Source: Variovorax sp. V93
Lineage (GTDB): Bacteria; Pseudomonadota; Gammaproteobacteria; Burkholderiales; Burkholderiaceae_C
Assembly: GCF_041154485.1 (NCBI RefSeq)
Contig: NZ_AP028669.1
Location: 4,030,001-4,094,000, forward strand
DNA: 64,000 nucleotides
Direction: 5' to 3'
Below are positions 58,844 through 64,000 of this stretch, one piece after another (positions within the stretch are counted from its first letter, which is position 1; the number at the start of each line of letters is the position of its first letter). Position numbers and translations under genes: made by a program. The notes below the pieces were generated by a model. It saw nothing but the letters and a program-made list of their open reading frames with translations, made no database searches and was not told the origin of the DNA.

Positions 58844-59764
58844 ATGGGTTGCATGATCGAACGCAGTTCCACGCCCACCCTCACGGCCGATGCCCATGCG
58901 GTCGCGCATCGCTTCGTCGAAGTCGAGGGGATGCAGATCTTCTACCGCGAAGCCGGCCCGCGCGATGCGCCGGTGCTGCTGCTGCCGCACGGCTATCCAT
59001 GCTCGTCGTTCCAGTACCGCCGGCTCATGCCCGCGCTGGCGGACCGGTGGCGCCTGGTGGCGCCGGACTACCCGGGCTTCGGCCTCAGCGACACGCCGCC
59101 CGCCGAGGCCTTCGGCTTCGACTTCGATGCCTATGCGGGCTTTCTGGAGGCCTTCTGCCGCAAGCTGGGCCTCGATCGCTACGCGCTCTACCTGCACGAC
59201 TACGGTTCGCAGATCGGCCTGCGCCTGGCCATCCGGCATCCGGAGCGCGTGGCCGCTGTGATCATCCAGAACGGCGACATCTACGAAGACACGCTCGGAC
59301 CCAAGTACAAGGCCATCCAGGCCTTCTGGCGCGACCCGTCCGCAAAGAACCGCGCGGTGCTCGAAGAAGCAGTGAGCGAAGAGGGCTTCCGCGCCGAGTT
59401 CGTCGGCGAGGTTTCCGAAGCCCAGGCCGCGCAGATTCCACTCGACCTGTGGAGGCTCCATTGGCCGCTGATGAACACGCCGCAGCGCCGGGAGCTCGCA
59501 CGCCTGCTGATGGAAGGCCTGAAGGAAAACCTCGAATGGTTTCCGCGCTACCAGGCCTGGCTGCGCGAACACCAGCCGCCCGCGCTCATCGTCTGGGGGC
59601 CGAACGACGGCTACATGCCCGAGGCCTCCGCGCGCGCCTACCTGCGCGACCTTCCGAAGGCCGAGCTGGTGCTGACCGACGGCGGCCACTGGCTGCTGGA
59701 GACGCATCTCGCGCAGGTGGTGCCTGTCATCCGGCGCTTCCTGTCCGCGGTCCATTCGCGCTGA
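58844..59764 (+). CDS. Alpha/beta hydrolase with Asp nucleophile (haloalkane-dehalogenase/epoxide-hydrolase-like)
   Basis: A 306-residue alpha/beta hydrolase. The oxyanion motif HGYP (49-52) and the nucleophile elbow LHDYGSQIG with Asp119 in place of the usual Ser place it with haloalkane dehalogenases and epoxide hydrolases. The catalytic acid and base are in VWGPNDGYMP and GGHWLLE near the C terminus. Reaction on a halogenated, epoxidised or acyl substrate is possible; fluoroacetate-type dehalogenases have a similar HD-x-G. No cap-domain residues I can name decide. The ATG at 58844 or 58853 may be the start. Its end overlaps the convergent aminotransferase gene by 38 bp. Confidence 0.82.
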   Translation: MGCMIERSSTPTLTADAHAVAHRFVEVEGMQIFYREAGPRDAPVLLLPHGYPCSSFQYRRLMPALADRWRLVAPDYPGFGLSDTPPAEAFGFDFDAYAGFLEAFCRKLGLDRYALYLHDYGSQIGLRLAIRHPERVAAVIIQNGDIYEDTLGPKYKAIQAFWRDPSAKNRAVLEEAVSEEGFRAEFVGEVSEAQAAQIPLDLWRLHWPLMNTPQRRELARLLMEGLKENLEWFPRYQAWLREHQPPALIVWGPNDGYMPEASARAYLRDLPKAELVLTDGGHWLLETHLAQVVPVIRRFLSAVHSR

Positions 59765-61043
59765 GCGCGATCTCCCGCGTCACGCGCAGGAACTTCTCCA
59801 TGTCGGCCGCCGAATGGCAGTGCAGCGGCGAAACCCGCACGGTGCCTTCGAGGCCGAAGGAATCGAGCATGCGCTTCGAATAGATGCTGCTCGCCACGCG
59901 CTCGTAGACCGTCACGCCGCGCTTGCCGTACTCGACCACCGCCTGCGTGCAGTCGAGGTGCTCGAAGCCGATGCCGATGATCAGGTCGCGCTTCGTCAGG
60001 TCCGGATGGTCGAGGAAGACCTTCACGCCCTCGATGCTGCGCAGGCCGGCGGCGCCGCCGCTTCCGTCCAGCAGCGCCGACAGCAAGGCCCGCTCGTGCA
60101 GCTCGATGTGCGCAATGCCCGCTTCGAACAAGGCCCGGCGCTCGGTGGCATCGGAGAAATGGCCGCCGAGCCAGCACACGTAGTCCACGATCTCGGTGAG
60201 CACGGCAAACTGCCAGGGCGCGGAGCTGCCCAGGTCCCAGAAGTCGGGCTTCTTGCCCGCCAGCTTGTGGTGCGGCAGCCGCGCCGCGCGGTCCGACACC
60301 CACGACAGGCCCGAGCCCCGGCAGCCGAAGAACTTGTAGGGCGCCATGTTGATGCCGTCCACCGGCGTCTTCTGCAGGTCGATCAGGCCGTGCGGCGCAT
60401 GCTGCACGGCGTCCACCACGATGTAGAGATCGGGCTTGATCTCGCGCGCGCGCCGCACGATCTGTTCCAGGTCGAGCTTGGCGCCGGAGATGTTCGAGGC
60501 ATGGATCACGTTGAGCAGGCAGGTGTTCTCGTCCACCAGCCGCACGATCTCGTCGGCATCGACGCCGCCGGTCTCGCGGTTGCTTTTCGCCACCCGCAGT
60601 TCGCGGCCGGCCTTCTGGGCATAGAGGCTCATCGCATCGAACGACGAGGGATGCTCGAGCACGGTGGTGACCATGTTGGTGCCCGGCACGTTCTCGGCCA
60701 CTGCGCGCACCATGTCGAACATCGCGCCCGATGCCGTCAGCGACGCATAGACGCTGCCGCCCCGTGCATTGAGGATGGTGCGCACGTCGTCGGTGCCCCT
60801 GGCCTGGATCTGCTGCAGCTCGACGGCGGTGGCGTGGATGCGCTCGGCGTTGTCGGGAATGGCATCGACCTGCGCGAAGCGCTCGGCCGCGGCCTTGAGC
60901 CGGAACGAGCCGCCTGCGTTGTCGAAATAGAGGCGCTCGCGCCCGTGGTGGTCGTGGTCGACGTTGAGAAAGCGCTGCTTCACTTCGCGCATCAGCGCAT
61001 CGGAAAACGCCAGGCCATTGGCGTGCTGCGTGTTTGCCGGCAT
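59727..61043 (-). CDS. Class V aminotransferase / cysteine-desulfurase-like PLP enzyme
   Basis: A 438-residue fold-type I PLP enzyme. The Schiff-base lysine is K237 in NMAPYKFFGCRGSG, Asp211 and His215 contact the cofactor (IVVDAVQHAPHG) and EHPSS (130-134) stacks on the ring. This resembles SufS/CsdA-like proteins but lacks the C-terminal catalytic Cys loop typical of desulfurases; VRVSPLHCHSAADMEKFL near the end is the only Cys there. It may be a lyase or transaminase of an amino acid. It is 4 bp downstream of an amino-acid-binding protein gene, suggesting that this protein processes the imported compound. Start at 61041-61043. Confidence 0.8.
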   Translation of the reverse strand: MPANTQHANGLAFSDALMREVKQRFLNVDHDHHGRERLYFDNAGGSFRLKAAAERFAQVDAIPDNAERIHATAVELQQIQARGTDDVRTILNARGGSVYASLTASGAMFDMVRAVAENVPGTNMVTTVLEHPSSFDAMSLYAQKAGRELRVAKSNRETGGVDADEIVRLVDENTCLLNVIHASNISGAKLDLEQIVRRAREIKPDLYIVVDAVQHAPHGLIDLQKTPVDGINMAPYKFFGCRGSGLSWVSDRAARLPHHKLAGKKPDFWDLGSSAPWQFAVLTEIVDYVCWLGGHFSDATERRALFEAGIAHIELHERALLSALLDGSGGAAGLRSIEGVKVFLDHPDLTKRDLIIGIGFEHLDCTQAVVEYGKRGVTVYERVASSIYSKRMLDSFGLEGTVRVSPLHCHSAADMEKFLRVTREIALSANGPRTGSAG

Positions 61044-61047
61044 CTCT

Positions 61048-61941
61048 TCAAACGCCCTTGTTGTTCGGGTTCCTGTAGGCCTCGCGCACCGCGTCGGACA
61101 TCGGGAAGTTGAGGTTCACGTTGCGCGGCGGAATGGGTGACATGAACCACTTCGCATAAAGCTTGTCGATGGCGCCGGACTTCATCATCTCGGTCACCGT
61201 CTGGTCGACGATCGCCTTGAACTCGGGGTCGTCCTTGCGCATCATGATGCCGTAGGGTTCCTGGCGCAGCACGTCCTTCAGCAGCTTGTAGTCGGAGGCG
61301 TTGGGCTGGTTGGCGATGAGGCCGGCCAGCTGCACGTCGTCCAGCACGTAGGCCGCGGCACGGTCGCTCGCGAGCAGCAGGAAGGCATCGGCCGTGTCCT
61401 TGCCCGCGATCTCCTGCACCTCGATGTTCTCGGTCTTTCGGAAGCCGCGCAGCAGCTGCATCGAGGTGCTGCCGGCCACCGTGGCCACGGTCTTGCCCTG
61501 CAGGTCGGCGATCGAGTTGATGCCCGAATTCTTCTTCACCGCGGCCGTGATGTTGGTGACGAAATGGCTCGGCGCGAAGTCGACCTGCTGCTGGCGCTGC
61601 ACGGTGTTGGTGGTGGTCGCGCAGTCGAGGTCGACCGTACCGTTCTGCACCAGCGGAATGCGGTTGGTCGAGTTGAGCAGCGTGTAGCGCACCTCGATCT
61701 TCTGCAGGCCGAGCCTGGCCTTGATGGCGTCCACCACCTTCAGGCAGATCTCGTTGGTGAAGCCGATGGGCGCACTTTCGGCGCCGGTCTTGTAGGAGAA
61801 CGGAATCTGCGTGTCGCGGCTGCCGATCTGCACCGTGCCCGTTTCCTTGATCTTGCGCAGCGTGGGGCTCTCCTGTGCGGCCGCGGCGCCGCAGAGCAGC
61901 GCAATGCTGGCGCCGAATGCGAGGGACAGTTTGAAGTTCAT
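61048..61941 (-). CDS. Polar amino acid ABC transporter substrate-binding protein (orphan)
   Basis: A 297-residue periplasmic protein with a Sec signal (1-22, cleavage after AAAAQ region) and an SBP_bac_3 domain: TLRKIKETGTVQIGSRDTQIPFSYK opening (spelled by its ends), VDLDCATTTNT and AAYVLDDVQLAGL. It resembles GltI-like glutamate/aspartate receptors. No permease or ATPase is adjacent. The class V PLP gene follows 4 bp after the stop on the same strand, and a LysR gene is divergent 137 bp away, with a strong inverted repeat between. The ligand is therefore probably an amino acid that the PLP enzyme transforms. Confidence 0.87.
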   Translation of the reverse strand: MNFKLSLAFGASIALLCGAAAAQESPTLRKIKETGTVQIGSRDTQIPFSYKTGAESAPIGFTNEICLKVVDAIKARLGLQKIEVRYTLLNSTNRIPLVQNGTVDLDCATTTNTVQRQQQVDFAPSHFVTNITAAVKKNSGINSIADLQGKTVATVAGSTSMQLLRGFRKTENIEVQEIAGKDTADAFLLLASDRAAAYVLDDVQLAGLIANQPNASDYKLLKDVLRQEPYGIMMRKDDPEFKAIVDQTVTEMMKSGAIDKLYAKWFMSPIPPRNVNLNFPMSDAVREAYRNPNNKGV

Positions 61942-62033
61942 GGGATGTTCCTTTGAAGATGAGGCAGGAAGTACACGGGACAACACGGGCGCATCTTCGG
62001 CGTGGCTTCAAATTTCCAAAAGCGATTTTTTGT

Positions 62034-62064
62034 GATTGAATAAGATGAATAAAAGTATTCAATC
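62034..62064. promoter_or_regulatory. Candidate LysR operator GATTGAATA-N13-TATTCAATC
   Basis: Perfect 9-bp inverted repeat GATTGAATA (62034-62042) and TATTCAATC (62056-62064), 22 bp apart (two helical turns), in the AT-rich divergent promoter of the substrate-binding-protein operon and the LysR gene. It ends 15 bp before the LysR start at 62079. Size and symmetry fit an LTTR dimer site that also occludes the regulator's own promoter. Confidence 0.55.
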
Positions 62065-62078
62065 CAAGGGCCTGCATC

Positions 62079-63002
62079 ATGATGACCTTCAAGCAGCTCG
62101 AGGCCCTGTACTGGATCGCCAAGCTGGGCGGCTTTGCGCAGGCGGCCAACCAGCTCCATACCTCGCAGTCGGCCGTGTCCAAGCGGGTGCACGAACTCGA
62201 GCTGCTGTTCGACACCGAGCTGTTCGACCGCAGCCAGCGCACCGCGCGGCTCACCGAAAAGGGCGAGGAGATGTTCGTGCTCGCCTCCCGGCTGCTCGAG
62301 CAGCGCGACGCCGCGGTCGAGCAGTTCAGCAAGCCCGGCGTGGTGGAGCGGCGGCTGCGCATCGGCGTCACCGAGCTCACGGCGATGACATGGCTGCCTC
62401 GGCTGGTGGGCCTGATCCAGCAGCACTACCCGAAGGTCATCCTCGAGCCCGACGTGGACGACAGCCTGCAATTGCGCGACAAGCTGCTGGCCGACGAGCT
62501 CGACCTGGTGATCGTGCCCGACACCTTCGCCGATTCGCGCATGCAGAGCAAGGCCATCGGCGAAGTGAAGAGCGCCTGGATGTGCAAGCCCGGCGTAGTG
62601 CGTGCCACCGGCGCCGTGCGGCTGCACGAACTCGCGCGCCACCGCATGCTGGTGCAAGGCAGCAATTCGGGCACCGGGCGCGCCTACGACGCCTGGATGA
62701 AGGACCAGGGCGTGCAGCCCGCCGACACCATCGTGGTGAGCAACCTCGTGGCGCTGACCGGGCTCACGGTGTCGGGCCTGGGCGTGAGCTACCTTCCACG
62801 CCAGTGCCTGGACCCGCTCGTCTCGGCCGGCATGCTTGCGGTGATCGACGTGGCGCCCGCCCTGCCGGTGGTGCGCTACGTGGCCATGCACAAGGGCGAG
62901 CACCGCAGCGCGCTGACCTCCTCCATCGTGATGCTGGCGCAGGAATGCTGCGATTTCACGCGCATGTTCCAGGCGCAGGCCGACGAAGAGCCTGCAAAAT
63001 GA
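62079..63002 (+). CDS. LysR-family transcriptional regulator
   Basis: A 307-residue LTTR (MMTFKQLEALYWIAKLGGFAQAANQLHTSQSAVSKRVHELE region, residues ~3-45, is the HTH). The effector domain includes RLRIGVTELTAMTWLP, LDLVIVPDTF and GLTVSGLGVSYLPRQC. Divergent from the amino-acid-binding protein/PLP enzyme pair; the 9-bp palindrome between is the presumed site. Its stop overlaps the SET-domain gene start by 4 bp (ATGA), so these two are translationally coupled. Confidence 0.88.
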   Translation: MMTFKQLEALYWIAKLGGFAQAANQLHTSQSAVSKRVHELELLFDTELFDRSQRTARLTEKGEEMFVLASRLLEQRDAAVEQFSKPGVVERRLRIGVTELTAMTWLPRLVGLIQQHYPKVILEPDVDDSLQLRDKLLADELDLVIVPDTFADSRMQSKAIGEVKSAWMCKPGVVRATGAVRLHELARHRMLVQGSNSGTGRAYDAWMKDQGVQPADTIVVSNLVALTGLTVSGLGVSYLPRQCLDPLVSAGMLAVIDVAPALPVVRYVAMHKGEHRSALTSSIVMLAQECCDFTRMFQAQADEEPAK

Positions 63003-63478
63003 GCGGCATGAAACCCCGCAAGCAGACCTCGTCCACGCCCCACATCCGCGTCGGCCCCAGCGGCGTGCACGGGCTCGGCGCCTTCGCGACACGCGACCTG
63101 CCCGCCCAGGCCTTCCTCGGCCTCTACGAAGGCCGGCGCTACACCCAGCAGGAGATCGCCGCCAGGACGTGGAACGACCAGCTCACCTACCTGTTCACGC
63201 TCTCCAACCAGGAAACGATCGATGGCGCCAAGGGCGGCAACGGCACGCGCCACCTGAACCACGCCTGCGACCCCAACTGCGAAGCGGTCGAGGAGTACGA
63301 CGACGCGGGTGAACTGATGCTCAAGTTCCAGACCCTCGTGGCGGTGGACGCGGGCGACGAGTTGTTCATCGACTATTCCCTGACCGCGGACGATGGATCG
63401 ACCGCCGAGAAATACCCCTGCCATTGCGGCTCGCCGAACTGCCGGGGGACGATGCTGGCTCCGGTGGACGCGGATTGA
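62999..63478 (+). CDS. SET-domain protein (lysine-methyltransferase-like)
   Basis: A 159-residue protein consisting almost solely of a SET domain. The N-terminal GVHGLGAFATRDLP and GLYEGRRYT form the first cofactor loop; the pseudoknot motif HLNHACDPNC (85-94) corresponds to R-F-I/L-N-H-S-C-x-P-N; DELFIDYS (120-127) has the catalytic Tyr126; and a post-SET cluster CHCGSPNCRG (141-150) with C90 can bind zinc. All elements for S-adenosylmethionine-dependent methylation of a lysine are present. It is coupled to the LysR gene by an ATGA overlap. The substrate could be a bacterial protein; the fold is mainly eukaryotic, so lateral origin is possible. Confidence 0.88.
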   Translation: MSGMKPRKQTSSTPHIRVGPSGVHGLGAFATRDLPAQAFLGLYEGRRYTQQEIAARTWNDQLTYLFTLSNQETIDGAKGGNGTRHLNHACDPNCEAVEEYDDAGELMLKFQTLVAVDAGDELFIDYSLTADDGSTAEKYPCHCGSPNCRGTMLAPVDAD

Positions 63479-63500
63479 CCACCCGCCGAAAAAGCACCTG

Positions 63501-64000
63501 CTAGAGCATGTCGCTGGCAGAGATCGAGGGCGTCTGGGCGATGCGCTCCGAGATCACGCGACAGGACTCCAACAAGGGCGCGACATAGCTCTGCAGCGGA
63601 TCTTCCTTCTGGCGAAACACTAGCGTGCTGACACTGATCGCCGCCACCGGCGCACCGCCCGCGCCGCGGATGACGGCCCCGAAGCAGTAGATGCCGGGTT
63701 CGTTTTCCTCGTTGTCCACCGCCCAGCCACGCTCGCGGGCCTCGCGGATCAGCGCGTGCAACTGCGCCGGGTCGACCGGCGTGTTGGCGGTATAGCGCGG
63801 CATCGGCAAGTCCTTGAGCAGCTTCTTGACCGCGCTGTCATCGAGTGCTGCCAGGTAGGCCTTGCCGACGGCCGTCGAGTGCAGGGACACGCTGGTGCCG
63901 ATGCGCGAGGCCATGCGCACCGCACTCGGGCTCTCGAGCTTCTCGATGTAGACCATGCTCGTGCCGTTGGGCACGGCCAGGTGCACCGTCTCGCCGGTGA
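63501..64000 (-). CDS. IclR-family regulator, effector-binding domain (5' part outside window)
   Basis: The C-terminal ~166 residues of an IclR-type repressor/activator. The ligand domain is recognisable: VYIEKLESPSAVRMASRIGTSVSLHSTAVGKAYLA, spelled by its ends, then RERGWAVDNEENEPGIYCFGAVIRG, AISVST and a C-terminal helix ending ISASDML. The frame remains open to the right edge (TGETVHLAV precedes the first in-window Met), so the N-terminal HTH is missing. It is convergent with the SET gene, with 22 bp between stop codons. Confidence 0.88.
   Translation of the reverse strand, partial: TGETVHLAVPNGTSMVYIEKLESPSAVRMASRIGTSVSLHSTAVGKAYLAALDDSAVKKLLKDLPMPRYTANTPVDPAQLHALIREARERGWAVDNEENEPGIYCFGAVIRGAGGAPVAAISVSTLVFRQKEDPLQSYVAPLLESCRVISERIAQTPSISASDML

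Noticed and set aside
59727..61043. Annotating the class V PLP gene as sufS/iscS
   Set aside because: No iron-sulfur assembly genes are near and the C-terminal catalytic Cys loop is not evident; the broader family name is safer.

Overview
The window is about 64 kb of very GC-rich, densely packed chromosomal DNA. Protein families and gene style point to a betaproteobacterium of the Comamonadaceae, most likely Variovorax or a close relative: several Bug/TctC periplasmic binding proteins, many LysR regulators, a PuuD-type membrane urate oxidase with a fused cytochrome c, and long spurious open frames opposite real genes. This placement comes from familiarity with the families, not from a search. 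I saw no rRNA, tRNA, CRISPR array, prophage or transposase gene.

Layout. 1-2.4 kb: start of a DEAD-box RNA helicase, a zinc metallopeptidase and dCTP deaminase. 2.5-12 kb: guanine deaminase, a BMP-type purine/nucleoside-binding protein, a penicillin-acylase-type Ntn hydrolase with an AraC regulator, a LysR/MFS divergent pair and an adenine deaminase. 12-17.8 kb: a small cytochrome c, a LysR regulator beside an alcohol dehydrogenase gene broken by an in-frame TGA, a glycoside-hydrolase-like protein, and two divergent DJ-1/PfpI genes. 17.8-23.8 kb: a carboxylate module (CitE-like lyase, CoA-transferase, amidohydrolase, two Bug proteins) with a divergent LysR gene. 23.8-35.8 kb: a co-directional series with a BMP ABC transporter, an NCS2 purine permease, a LysR regulator and xdhAB. 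35.9-43.8 kb: an Nramp-related transporter and a LysR gene divergent from an indolepyruvate oxidoreductase-Bug-thioesterase operon. 43.8-47.3 kb: a long structured leader with two small ORFs ahead of an MgtA-type P-type ATPase. 47.3-50.7 kb: succinate-semialdehyde dehydrogenase and glycerate kinase. 50.7-58.8 kb: the urate-to-allantoate genes (puuD, xdhC, hiuH, gntR, puuE, a uraD-allC fusion, an M20 hydrolase). 58.8-64 kb: an alpha/beta hydrolase, a class V aminotransferase with an amino-acid-binding protein, a LysR/SET pair and a partial IclR regulator.

The unifying theme is purine catabolism. The cell imports purines (BMP ABC system, NCS2 permease), deaminates adenine and guanine, oxidises hypoxanthine/xanthine with XdhAB (matured by XdhC) and oxidises urate with PuuD. 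HiuH and the OHCU decarboxylase yield allantoin, PuuE opens it, the allantoate amidohydrolase continues, and glycerate kinase can collect carbon from glyoxylate. A 15-nt sequence centred on TGTATACA occurs identically in the hiuH/gntR divergent promoter and upstream of puuD, so the GntR protein is the probable local regulator. A different motif (TGCGTATG) is shared by the xdhA and guaD upstream regions.

The most unusual non-coding features are the mgtA leader, which has a proline-rich mini-ORF reminiscent of enterobacterial mgtL and a hairpin that sequesters a ribosome binding site, and a ~250-bp double-hairpin repeat present in two intergenic copies 21 kb apart.
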